Shown here piece after piece: positions 22,427 through 29,517 of a stretch of DNA of 29,517 bases. The notes under the pieces are model-generated. The model worked only from the letters and a program-made list of their open reading frames with translations, did no database searches and was not told the DNA's origin. How positions within the stretch are numbered: position 1 is the first letter of the stretch; each line of letters begins with the position of its first letter. The DNA is from Planctomycetales bacterium (GTDB lineage: Bacteria > Planctomycetota > Planctomycetia > Pirellulales > Thermoguttaceae): the NCBI GenBank assembly GCA_007119795.1, contig SKOZ01000092.1:1-29517 (forward strand), in the 5' to 3' direction. Made by a program: the position numbers and the translations under genes.

Positions 22427-23628
22427 CATGGGGGGTGGGCCGTCGCCCCCTGCTCGCCGCCCGCCGGCCAGGCGACCGCTCCGGCGACGAGCGTCTGGAG
22501 TACCTCGAAGGTCGGCGTCTCCTCTTGATCGGCGGGGGGCACGATTCGGAAGAGGACCAGGTCGGCCGGCTCCCCGGGGGCCAGGCGAGCGATCGGTAGT
22601 CCGAGCAGGGCTGCCGGCCGTTCCGTGGCCATGGCGACGGCGGTGGACAGGTCCACCCCGGCGAAGTGCATCGCGTTGGCGATGCCCGCCGTAACCGGCG
22701 CCGCCGCCCCGGCGAGCAGCTCCCGCTGGCCGGCCACGACCAGCCGCCCGTCGTCGAGGACTTCCAGGTCGCAGAGCTGGCCCTCGTGGCGCCCCGCTGG
22801 GTGCCCCGCCATCCCTGAGAGGTCGCTCACCAGAAGGCACCGTTCGGGGGTTTTCGCCCGGATGAAGGTCTTGACCACCTCGGGCGGCAGATGGTGGCCG
22901 TCGACGATCAGGCTGGCCCAGAGTCGGTCTTCGGCCAACTGGTCCCAGAGATAGTTCGGATGGCGCGGCAATAGGAGGTGGGCGCCGTTGCCCAGATGCG
23001 TGCTCAGGCGGGCCCCGGCGTCGACGGCGGCGCGGATGGCGGCTCCGTCCGCGGCGGTGTGGCCGATGGCCACCACGACCCCCGTGGCGGCGACGCGGCG
23101 GATGAATTCCACCGCGCCATCCAACTCGGGGGCCAGCGTCAACAAACGGATGCGGCCCCCGGCGGCGAATTGCAGCTCCTGGAATTCGGCGAAATCGGGG
23201 TCGCGGCAGTGCTCGCGGGGATGGGCTCCGCGGGGCCCATTTTCCATGGAAAGATAAGGTCCCTCCAAGTGAATGCCGGCGATGCGGCCCGCCGTCTCCG
23301 GCGACGTCCGGCACGCCGTGTGGATGGTCGCCAACGCGTGGCTGAGGACCTCGAACGCGGCGGTGGTTACCGTGGGACAGAACCGGGTTACGCCGAAGGT
23401 CGCCTGGATGCGGGCAATGCCGACGACCGTCGAAGGGGTCAGCCGCGGCGAGCTGAACTCCTGGCCCCCGTAGCCGTTGACCTGGACGTCGAACAGTCCT
23501 GGGGCCACAAAGGGGAGCGGTTCGGCGGCAGGGGCCTCCGCCGCAGTGACTGCGGCGATGCGCCCCTCACGGCATTCGATGGCCACCGGTTCACCGGTAT
23601 CGTAGCGGCAGGCCAGGAGCATCGGCAC
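22426..23628 (-). CDS. nagA: N-acetylglucosamine-6-phosphate deacetylase
   Basis: A 400-residue amidohydrolase-superfamily enzyme removing acetate from GlcNAc-6-phosphate in amino-sugar and cell-wall recycling. PGLFDVQVNGYGG (43-55) has Gln where other amidohydrolases have the second His, as in E. coli NagA with a single-metal site. Metal ligands are Glu122 in HLEGPYLSMENG, His190 in IGHTAADG, and His211 in STHLGNGA; catalytic Asp269 lies in LLVSDLSGMAG. DGHH at 244-247 fits substrate binding. The usual HLFNAM is replaced by HLGNGA, so substrate preference may differ. Start is GTG 23628 or ATG 23622; no clear ribosome-binding site. No nagB in the window. Confidence 0.85.
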   Translation of the reverse strand: MPMLLACRYDTGEPVAIECREGRIAAVTAAEAPAAEPLPFVAPGLFDVQVNGYGGQEFSSPRLTPSTVVGIARIQATFGVTRFCPTVTTAAFEVLSHALATIHTACRTSPETAGRIAGIHLEGPYLSMENGPRGAHPREHCRDPDFAEFQELQFAAGGRIRLLTLAPELDGAVEFIRRVAATGVVVAIGHTAADGAAIRAAVDAGARLSTHLGNGAHLLLPRHPNYLWDQLAEDRLWASLIVDGHHLPPEVVKTFIRAKTPERCLLVSDLSGMAGHPAGRHEGQLCDLEVLDDGRLVVAGQRELLAGAAAPVTAGIANAMHFAGVDLSTAVAMATERPAALLGLPIARLAPGEPADLVLFRIVPPADQEETPTFEVLQTLVAGAVAWPAGGEQGATAHPP

Positions 23629-23702
23629 GGCTCGTGGAGGTGCGCCCCAAACAATGATCGATCGGGGGGTATCGTCGAAGATGGTCTGTTCCGAATCTGA
23701 TC

Positions 23703-23708
23703 ATTTTA
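23703..23708 (-). promoter_or_regulatory. Possible -10 box for nagA
   Basis: Minus-strand TAAAAT, about 75 nt upstream of the nagA start, in the only AT-rich part of this spacer. No good -35 element. Confidence 0.3.
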
Positions 23709-23808
23709 ACGCCTACGACCGCCCGCGCCACCGGCAGGGGAGTGGACCCGTGTGCCCCCCTGCCGCCGATCATGGCTCCCCTTACCCTGCCGCGGCGTGC
23801 CGGACGAA

Positions 23809-23890
23809 GGGGACAGTCCCATTTTCGCGGCCGAATAGTGTTGTCCAGGAGGAACACCGTCTACGGCCGCGAAAATCGGGACAGTCCCCC
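23809..23890. repeat. Long imperfect palindrome with GGGGACAGTCCC ends
   Basis: The left arm 23809-23833 (GGGGACAGTCCCATTTTCGC then GGCCG) is repeated inverted at 23864-23890, with one extra base and an A/T change. An inner stem GTGTT...AACAC (23838-23856) nests inside, so the single strand can fold into a nearly continuous hairpin of about 80 nt. The ends GGGACAGTCCC are themselves palindromic. This class of element (GGGGACAGTCCC plus a TTTTCGCGGCCG-like arm) recurs between genes in many planctomycete and proteobacterial genomes and resembles REP/RAYT-type or miniature mobile sequences. No transposase lies nearby. It is between nagA and the cpaE-like gene. Confidence 0.8.
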
Positions 23891-23949
23891 GTGAACGGTT
23901 ACCACCAGGGACAGCAGGCGGCCCGGAACGGAAGCCGCAGGGGATTTCC

Positions 23950-25182
23950 CTATCGGATCCCTTCGTCAGCAGGTTGATCCGCCGGGAAATCGGCACGTTC
24001 AGACTCCTTTTCCGGAGCACGCCCGTCAGCAGCCGTCATGGACTCGATCTCCCCGACCAGGCCGCGAAGCCGCCGGCTGTACTGGTTGAACCAGCCACTG
24101 GACAGGAAGCTCGGGTCGCCCAGGTTCGCCGCCACCACCACTCGGCGGTCGAAGGGGAGCACCCAGTCGATCGCCTGGCCGAGGCGATCGGCCACGTCCC
24201 CCAGCGCCAGACTCCCGGGGACCTTGAGGTAGCGGTTGAGCACGATCCGCCGCCGCTCGCGCGTGATCCCCAGGCCGTCGAGCAGCTCGAGGATCTTGGC
24301 GGCGCCCACGAGCGTGGGGACGACGTTCTCCACGACCACGTAGGCGCGGTCGGAGAGGTCGAGGATGGCCACGTTGACGCGGTCGATCATGGGGAAGGTG
24401 TCCACCACGACGAAGTCGTAGGAACGCCGCGCCAGGGTGAGGATGCGGGCCATCGATTCATCGCCGATCTCCGAGGCCTCGACGGCATCCTCGGGCGCGG
24501 CCAAGAGGTGCAGTCCGCTACGGTGCGGCGTGGCCAACTGGCGGATCAGCGTCTCGTCGAGACGGTCTTCCTGGTGCACCGCGTCGAGGATCGTCGCCGG
24601 AGGGGCCAGGTCGAGCATCGAGGCGCACACGCCGAGCTGCAGCGAGGCATCGACGAGGAGCACCTGCTCGGGGTGCCGCGCCGCCAGGCCGCAGGCCGTG
24701 TTCACCGCCGTGGTCGACTTCCCCACACCCCCCTTGTTGCTGATGAAGGCCACGATCTGCCCCAAGCGGCGCGCGGCGTCGCGCCGGGGGCGGAGCACGC
24801 GGGCCAGGAGGCTCTCCAGCTCCTGGCTGGAGATGGGGCGGCGGAGGAAGTCCTTCACCCCGGCGCGGACGGCGGCCACGAAGATGGCCGATTCGGAGAC
24901 GTCGGCCCCGAAGCTGTCCGGGCGGAATACGGCGGCCACCGTAGTCTCCGGCGAGACGAGGGCCACCTCGCGGGCGAAAGCCTCGAGCGTCCTCAGGTCG
25001 CCGCCCATCTCGATCACGGCCAAGGGGGGGCGGCGGCTGCGAGCCACCTCGATCCCCTGCCGGGGATCGGCGGCAAAGTGGAGCACGGCGCGGCGCTCCT
25101 CGACCGCCGCCAGCGCAGCCTCCAACTCAGCCCGCAGGTGGGCGTCGGAACTGACGACGAGAACGTTGGGAGTGATCGTCAC
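23950..25182 (-). CDS. cpaE: CpaE-like ATPase of Tad pilus/secretion system
   Basis: A 410-residue protein from GTG 25182 (an upstream GTG at 25224 adds 14 residues). Residues about 5-125 form a degenerate receiver-like domain (VLVVSSDAHLRAELEAALAA, with Glu where the phospho-acceptor Asp would be), then a ParA/MinD ATPase: ISNKGGVGKSTTAVNTA with deviant Walker A at about 147-163, LLVDASLQLG, and YDFVVVDTFP as Walker B. Receiver-like plus MinD-like is the CpaE/TadZ layout, which positions the Tad/Flp pilus machine at the inner membrane. A TadE/TadG-like gene lies two genes upstream on the same strand, which supports this. The core ATPases (CpaF/TadA) are not in the window. Confidence 0.85.
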   Translation of the reverse strand: MTITPNVLVVSSDAHLRAELEAALAAVEERRAVLHFAADPRQGIEVARSRRPPLAVIEMGGDLRTLEAFAREVALVSPETTVAAVFRPDSFGADVSESAIFVAAVRAGVKDFLRRPISSQELESLLARVLRPRRDAARRLGQIVAFISNKGGVGKSTTAVNTACGLAARHPEQVLLVDASLQLGVCASMLDLAPPATILDAVHQEDRLDETLIRQLATPHRSGLHLLAAPEDAVEASEIGDESMARILTLARRSYDFVVVDTFPMIDRVNVAILDLSDRAYVVVENVVPTLVGAAKILELLDGLGITRERRRIVLNRYLKVPGSLALGDVADRLGQAIDWVLPFDRRVVVAANLGDPSFLSSGWFNQYSRRLRGLVGEIESMTAADGRAPEKESERADFPADQPADEGIR

Positions 25183-25299
25183 AGGGGATGGCTCAAAAAG
25201 TCGTGGGGGCCGACCTGCGGCCACCGGTCAAGGAAGGGCCTTGGCATACCACGGCGAAATCAACATGCAGGGAGCGATGTGCGTGGAAGACCCCTCGCC

Positions 25300-25569
25300 T
25301 CACGTGGCCGCGAGCGGCGGTGATAGTTCCTCCGCAGCCACGGGAGTGAGACCATGTGTGCCCAAGACGTGGTTCAGGTCGCTCAGGGTCACGCGCGAAG
25401 GCGAAGGCATCTCGATGCCGATCGGGCGCCCGTCCTCGGTCCAGTCCACCAGGAAGCTCCCGCGCTGCTCGACCTGAACGGATCGATCCCCCGTCTGCCG
25501 GGGCAAGTACAGGTAAGCCGCCAGCGGCCTGCCGTTCCGGTAAGTGACTTCGAGGTAATGATGCGGCAT
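25300..25569 (-). CDS. DUF2283-like small protein
   Basis: An 89-residue protein from ATG 25569 (a TTG at 25584 is an alternative). It opens with HHYLEVTYRNGRPLAAYLYL and then shows VEQRGSFLVDWTEDGRPIGIE, the 'hv.vDwdedGr.iGIEil' pattern of DUF2283, followed by MPSPSRVTLSDLNHVL. DUF2283 proteins are small beta-rich proteins of unknown function often next to toxin-antitoxin or mobile genes. Here it lies between a TadE/TadG-like gene (49 bp upstream) and the CpaE-like gene, so it may be co-transcribed with them. Confidence in the coding call is good, in the family moderate. Confidence 0.68.
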   Translation of the reverse strand: MPHHYLEVTYRNGRPLAAYLYLPRQTGDRSVQVEQRGSFLVDWTEDGRPIGIEMPSPSRVTLSDLNHVLGTHGLTPVAAEELSPPLAAT

Positions 25570-25618
25570 GATGTATTGTTTCAAAAGCTCTTACCATAAT
25601 GGCGCGTCGCCGGAAATC

Positions 25619-27106
25619 TCAACGCTCAGCGCCTAGGTGCCGGTTCACCAGCACGGGCGCGAAGAGGGGATTGTCGATCTGCCGGTGCCGGGCGAGGATC
25701 TCTTCCCATGCGGGCGGCGGCCAGTCGGGGCGAGGAGCGACGATCGCCGTAGCGTTCCCCTGGGCGACGAGACTGCTCGTTCGGGAAATCGTCAGCAGCA
25801 GGCCTCCTTCGCCCTCGTGAACGGACCAATCAGCCACCGCCCCAAAGCCGACCGCGGCCTCTCCAAAGCCTAGTTCGGCATAGAGGGGGACGTAGGCGTA
25901 CAGGGGCCGCCAGGTTGGCGGGACGTCGAGCAAGTCGAGCACCGGGTCTTCGCTGCCGTTGGGCTCGTCGCCGGGCAACTCCTCGAAGAAGGGGGCGGCA
26001 ATGGGGTCGCCCAGCGTCAGCCCGCGCGGCACCAGAATCCTGCCCACCGGCGTGTCACCGCCAACGAGGAACAACGCCGTGCCGCGGACCTCGAATTCCG
26101 TCGCCGAACCGTTCCAGGTCCCCGCCTCGAAGGCAAAGGGCGTCACGCCCGGCACACTCCCTGCCGGCAGCGTGCTGCCGAGCTCGAAGTCCAAGGGATC
26201 GTAGCGGGGGAACGGGGGCCCGGCCGACTTCACCCGGCCCACTTCCCCGTTCAAAGTCTCGCCGGCTGCCGCGATGCTTGTCGCCCGCACGGTAATCCCC
26301 TCCTGGCGGAGGCTGCGGCCGGTGGGCCCGGCAGCGTGGATCATGGCGCCGCGGCCGAAGAGCAGCGGCATCGGCGGCCCGTGCGAGCTCACGTCCGGCT
26401 CGGCATCCAGCCCGTGGCGGTCGTTCGTCCGCCGCATGCGGGCAAGGAAGGCCTCCTGGCCCGAGCCCTCGCTGGGCTCGCCGGGCAGGAAGTCGCGGCG
26501 GCGGTACTGCGAATCCTCGTCCGCCGCGAAGTCTTCATCGTAGTCGGGGTTGGCCGACGTGTAGCGGCCCGCCACCAGGTCGCCGTGGGGGAGGTTTTCG
26601 AGATTCCACTCCAGCAAGGGCCGATAGATCGGTCCTTCGTCGGGAATCGAGAGCGTCTGGCCCGCAGCCAACTCCTCGGGGCCGATGCCCCCCTCGAAGT
26701 CGAGCATCCCGCCCGCGCCCAGGAGGAACTCGGGATCCCCCCCGGAGCCCGGGAGACGGTCTTCGTAAACCTGCCGCGCCGCCCGGCGGGCGGCATAGCG
26801 GCGGAGGAGCTCGCGCTGTTGTTCCGAGGGAGGCACGTCGAAGTCGGCTACGAGGAAGAGGTCGTCGAACTCGGGGTCATCCCACCAGGCCTCGGGAATC
26901 GCTTCCCAACGGGCCGCGTCCCGCCACCGCAACCCCTCGAGCGCGGCCGCCTCCGTGCCGGAGAGCATCTGCCGCCCGGCCAAGCGGACCAGCCCCATAT
27001 CGATCGCCAGAGCCGCCAGCCCCAGGAGGACAAAGAGCATCCCCGCCACAAGCACGAGGACATAGCCGGGGCGGCGGCTGCGGCGATGGTCCAAAAAGGG
27101 GGGCAT
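25619..27106 (-). CDS. TadE/TadG-like protein with one N-terminal helix
   Basis: A 495-residue protein from ATG 27106. Its N-terminus HRRSRRPGYVLVLVAGMLFV continues LLGLAALAIDMGLVRLAGRQ: a basic flank and a helix at residues about 14-36, followed by the conserved 'AIDxGxVRxxxRQMLSGTEAAALEGL' stretch of Tad-like (TadE/G) pilin-like or accessory proteins. The rest is a large extracytoplasmic region (about 450 residues) without a recognised domain, rich in Gly/Pro/Glu. ATG 27178 would add 24 residues that look unrelated, and neither start has a clear ribosome-binding site. It heads the run TadE/G-like, DUF2283-like, CpaE-like. Confidence 0.75.
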   Translation of the reverse strand: MPPFLDHRRSRRPGYVLVLVAGMLFVLLGLAALAIDMGLVRLAGRQMLSGTEAAALEGLRWRDAARWEAIPEAWWDDPEFDDLFLVADFDVPPSEQQRELLRRYAARRAARQVYEDRLPGSGGDPEFLLGAGGMLDFEGGIGPEELAAGQTLSIPDEGPIYRPLLEWNLENLPHGDLVAGRYTSANPDYDEDFAADEDSQYRRRDFLPGEPSEGSGQEAFLARMRRTNDRHGLDAEPDVSSHGPPMPLLFGRGAMIHAAGPTGRSLRQEGITVRATSIAAAGETLNGEVGRVKSAGPPFPRYDPLDFELGSTLPAGSVPGVTPFAFEAGTWNGSATEFEVRGTALFLVGGDTPVGRILVPRGLTLGDPIAAPFFEELPGDEPNGSEDPVLDLLDVPPTWRPLYAYVPLYAELGFGEAAVGFGAVADWSVHEGEGGLLLTISRTSSLVAQGNATAIVAPRPDWPPPAWEEILARHRQIDNPLFAPVLVNRHLGAER

Positions 27107-27374
27107 GGGGTGTTGCGCGAGACGTACTACTTGCCGTACGGGCTGCCAGTCTGCTCGTGCCGCGGCAGGTGCGGCCATTCAAAAGAGGACTATCCTTTTG
27201 ATCATACCTGCTCCGGGAGCCCCGGTCGACCTCGCGCTCCCGCTGTAGAGGGGCCGCTGCCCTAAATTTGCGTGCCGGCTGCTGGCATTTCCCCCCTTCC
27301 ACGGAAGCCTTTTCCGCCCGATCCGCGACCGCGCATCACTGCCTCTGGAGCGGGGGTCAAGCCCCATGGCGGGA

Positions 27375-28262
27375 TTACCTCGCCCGCAAGCTACGCGCAA
27401 GGTTGGCAGCCGCCTCCCGAACTGCAGGCAGCGCATCAACCCGATCCACGATTTCCATGGGCAGCACGCCCGCACCGAAAGCAGCGCCGAAAATGTGCCC
27501 AAACATCGATGCGATGGTATCCGTGTCGCCGCCACATCGAACGATCTGCTCAATCGCCTCCATCACGTCCGAAGAGCGCATGGCCGCGACAATGGCCAGA
27601 GGGACAGAATCCACAACGTACCCGGACGACGCGAACCGCCTCACATACTCTTCGACGGAAGGCGACATCTGCTGCACATCCATGAGACGATCTCGCACTC
27701 GTGAATCCGGGATGGCCCGAATCAGACCCGACAGGAAGTCGTCACCGAACGGATGGCCAGCCATCGCATGACGGATGGACCGCACGATCGCCAGCGCGCC
27801 GATGTACGCCTCGTCGTTGCGGTGGGTGATACGGCATACGTCACGGATCGTCTGGCGATCGGCTGGTACGTCTGGGTCAAGGACGAACGCCAGCGGAGCG
27901 ATCCGCATCGCAGCACCATTGCCTGCGGAACGTTCGCCCGTGGCGCCCACCAGCGCCCAGTGCCCGCCGGCGTCCAGTTCAGTGAGTGATTTCAGCGTAC
28001 TGGCGCCCATTCCGGTGATGCGGCGGCCGCGAAACCATCGCACGAAATTGTTGGCAATGGAATCCGGATCCACGGAGCCATGTTCGACGATCGATTCGCA
28101 AGTTGCGATCGTTAGTTGCGTGTCGTCCGTCACGCGCAGCTCAGGAGGAATATGGAGATCAGCGGTCGGCGGATTGCCCTCGAAGTGGGCACCGATCGCG
28201 TCGCCGAGCGCGCCGGCGAGAAGGCAGCCATGGATGCGACTTTCCCGGGATGGTAGCGCCAT
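27375..28262 (-). CDS. ADP-ribosylglycohydrolase family protein
   Basis: A 295-residue protein of the DraG/ADP-ribosylhydrolase fold, which removes ADP-ribose from proteins or other acceptors using two Mg ions. Motifs: GALGDAIGAHFEG (18-30), VTDDTQLT with Asp46/Asp47/Thr48 binding metal, ITGMGASTLKSL, SAGNGAAMRIAPL and the C-terminal CGGDTDTIASMFG (243-255) with Asp246 and Asp248. All needed residues appear present. ATG 28262 or GTG 28265 are the options: AGGAG lies 10 nt before the GTG and 13 before the ATG. No partner ADP-ribosyltransferase is adjacent, so the target is unknown. It lies 196 bp upstream of the TadE/G-like gene's longest start. Confidence 0.9.
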   Translation of the reverse strand: MALPSRESRIHGCLLAGALGDAIGAHFEGNPPTADLHIPPELRVTDDTQLTIATCESIVEHGSVDPDSIANNFVRWFRGRRITGMGASTLKSLTELDAGGHWALVGATGERSAGNGAAMRIAPLAFVLDPDVPADRQTIRDVCRITHRNDEAYIGALAIVRSIRHAMAGHPFGDDFLSGLIRAIPDSRVRDRLMDVQQMSPSVEEYVRRFASSGYVVDSVPLAIVAAMRSSDVMEAIEQIVRCGGDTDTIASMFGHIFGAAFGAGVLPMEIVDRVDALPAVREAAANLARSLRAR

Positions 28263-28418
28263 CACTGTGAATTGGCTCCTATTGTCCAGCCTGCCGGCCA
28301 TATCAAGTGACCCGCCCCGCCTTCCTCCCGCAGTCGGCGACCGAGCGCCACCACCGCCACAGCAGGCTGGCCGTTTTCTTTCCACGCCCTGCCGCATTAC
28401 CGGCTCCTTACGGAGCAG

Positions 28419-28982
28419 CTATGGCTGCCTGTCCGCAGCGGCGGGCACGGGCGACTGTTCCGCAAGCAGATCCACGTAGGCTCCGGCTACCAGGTCGCTT
28501 CGCTCAAGGCCCAAAACCGACATGAGCTGTTCCGCAATGGCGATCCCCTCGGCCTCGGTCTGATCCGGCCGCAGCATCACCTCGAGCTCGACGAACTGCC
28601 CCAGCCCTGCCACCACGTCTAGGTGGATCCGGGTCCGGCCGGCCAGGAAGAGCGTCCGCGTCTTCTTCACCACCGCCTGCACCCCCAGCGCGCGGGCCAG
28701 CACCTCTTTGAGCGCGTGCGGCTCAGGCACGGGCGAGCGGACGAAGTCCGACGGCTTGGGACCGGCGGAGTCGGCCCGCGCGTACTGGATCAGCTCGCCC
28801 GCGCCGTCGCCGAACTCCCGCAGCTTGAGCCGCCCGCGGGGTACGTGGAAGAAGGTGTCCGTCTGCTCGAGCCGCACCGGCGGGCCGTCCGCAAGGCCGC
28901 CGGCTATTCCAGCCAGCGCCTCGGGGTCCGCCGCACGGGCCTTGATTTCGATGTTTCGTGCCACGTTGTCGATGCGTCCCAT
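28419..28982 (-). CDS. CYTH-domain protein (class IV adenylyl cyclase-like)
   Basis: A 187-residue single-domain CYTH protein. It begins VARNIEIKARAADPEALAGI, the EIKA(R) form of the ExExK strand, then QTDTFFHVPRGRLKLREFGD (the KLR strand of the tunnel), GELIQYARAD, VVKKTRTLFLAGRTRIHLDV (R.R.HLD) and GQFVELEVML. These are the phosphate- and metal-binding residues of the triphosphate tunnel fold. Members include class IV adenylyl cyclases, thiamine triphosphatase and tripolyphosphatases; activity here is not predictable, and the CyaB-like label rests on overall pattern. ATG 28982 has a weak GAGTGG site; a GTG at 28964 is the alternative. Confidence 0.88.
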   Translation of the reverse strand: MGRIDNVARNIEIKARAADPEALAGIAGGLADGPPVRLEQTDTFFHVPRGRLKLREFGDGAGELIQYARADSAGPKPSDFVRSPVPEPHALKEVLARALGVQAVVKKTRTLFLAGRTRIHLDVVAGLGQFVELEVMLRPDQTEAEGIAIAEQLMSVLGLERSDLVAGAYVDLLAEQSPVPAAADRQP

Positions 28983-29339
28983 GGGTATCCACTCGATTGA
29001 CCGTGATCACCCAGCACGGGCATGTGGCGCGACGGCCCTCCTATTAGGATCAATCTTCAGCCGCGTGTCCAGTTGGGCCATCACCGGGCATCAGGTGCCG
29101 GCTGACCCGGGCGACACTCCAGAAGGCAGTGCAGGGGCTGGTCGACCGCGGAAGCGGGCTGGATGGCGGCGACGTGGCACTCGCAGCTATTGCCATGCTG
29201 CCGGCGGTAGGTCTCGATGGACCGTGAGCAGGGTCTGGACGATGCGCCCCATCGAACACCTCGTCGAAGCGGGGGTCGACGCTGACGATCTGGAGCAATT
29301 GGCGATCAGCAGCTCGGGCCGGAATTCGTAGACTCCGCC
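28983..29339. other. Gene-free stretch upstream of the CYTH gene
   Basis: No supportable complete gene. Part of it (29187-29339, minus) continues, in frame, the interrupted membrane-protein gene described next. The remainder includes a GGAGG-containing leader upstream of the CYTH gene around 29037-29045. Confidence 0.4.
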
Positions 29340-29517
29340 TCAAAGCCGCCATGCTGCTTCGTTCTCCAGCCGTACGAGGTAGATGAAAGGCCAGCCGTGC
29401 TCGAAAGCGCGTGCCGGCTCCCAGTCGATCCGCCTCGTCCACGGAAAAAGCGCATAGCCGAAGAGGAGCAAGGAGACCGCCGCGACCACCGCCGACGCGG
29501 CTCGCAGTACAGGCCTG
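29340..29517 (-). CDS. 3' end of a membrane-protein gene, possibly truncated
   Basis: Reading the minus strand from the right edge gives 58 codons to a TGA at 29340-29342. They include a helix (AASAVVAAVSLLLFGYALFP), then RRIDWEPARAFEHGWPFIYL and VRLENEAAWRL before the stop. The 'GWP..YL.R' pattern is one I associate with small planctomycete membrane proteins in which a second 'EF.P.LL.AN' helix follows. After the TGA the same frame continues GGVYEFRPELLIANCS to a TAG at 29187-29189, which suggests that the stop is a nonsense mutation and the second half has decayed. The start lies outside the window. Confidence 0.5.
   Translation of the reverse strand, partial: RPVLRAASAVVAAVSLLLFGYALFPWTRRIDWEPARAFEHGWPFIYLVRLENEAAWRL

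Noticed and set aside
29340..29342. TGA as a selenocysteine codon
   Set aside because: No Cys/Sec redox motif surrounds it, no clear hairpin starts just downstream, and the reading frame decays after it. A nonsense mutation is simpler.
1..29517. CRISPR array, prophage, integrase or transposase
   Set aside because: No regularly spaced repeats beyond two copies, and no phage or recombinase motifs in any plausible frame.

Overview
The window is about 29.5 kb of high-GC bacterial chromosome, dense with single genes and short operons on both strands. Gene content points to the Planctomycetes, probably a Pirellulales/Thermogutta-like lineage. Support comes from 24-residue leucine-rich repeats behind an N-terminal membrane anchor, a HYExAFE-type protein, a sugar isomerase/epimerase near a Gfo/Idh/MocA oxidoreductase, an Arg-rich disordered protein with an RGG-like tail, a His-rich secreted protein, a secreted HEAT/TPR protein, and Tad-type proteins. 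The taxonomic call is an inference from recognised families; no rRNA or tRNA gene was found.

Layout. 1-2400 (minus): a winged-helix protein and an M42 metallopeptidase in tandem, then a membrane-anchored LRR protein cut by the left edge. 2746-6902 (plus): a HYExAFE nuclease-like protein, a disordered Arg-rich protein followed closely by a sugar isomerase/epimerase, and a Gfo/Idh/MocA oxidoreductase with its own promoter. 6974-10620 (minus): a membrane protein, an ABC ATPase of the CbiO type, a small membrane protein, a GlcD-type FAD oxidase, and the decayed end of a second Gfo/Idh/MocA gene. 10700-13365: a class I glutamine amidotransferase (plus) facing selB (minus). 13685-19693 (plus): class II fructose-bisphosphate aldolase, a secreted HEAT/TPR protein overlapping a DUF2752 membrane protein, a His-rich secreted protein, a CxCG-motif membrane protein and a PEBP-family protein. 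19821-23628: cinA (minus) diverges from galactokinase (plus), which converges on nagA (minus) through a shared terminator region. 23950-28982 (minus): CpaE-like ATPase, DUF2283-like protein, TadE/TadG-like protein, ADP-ribosylglycohydrolase and a CYTH-domain protein. The right edge holds the 3' end of a membrane-protein gene with an early in-frame stop.

Functionally the window is mostly central and sugar metabolism (aldolase, galactokinase, GlcNAc-6-P deacetylase, sugar isomerase, Gfo/Idh, glycolate-type oxidase), with a selenocysteine elongation factor and a partial Tad pilus or secretion locus. I see no CRISPR array, phage, integrase or transposase, and no clear new multi-gene system. The points most worth checking are: CinA whose amidase motif has lost its serine; a DUF2283-like gene between two Tad genes; two TATAAT boxes almost touching start codons, which suggests leaderless transcripts; two REP-like palindromes; a Gfo/Idh remnant; and the interrupted gene at the right edge.
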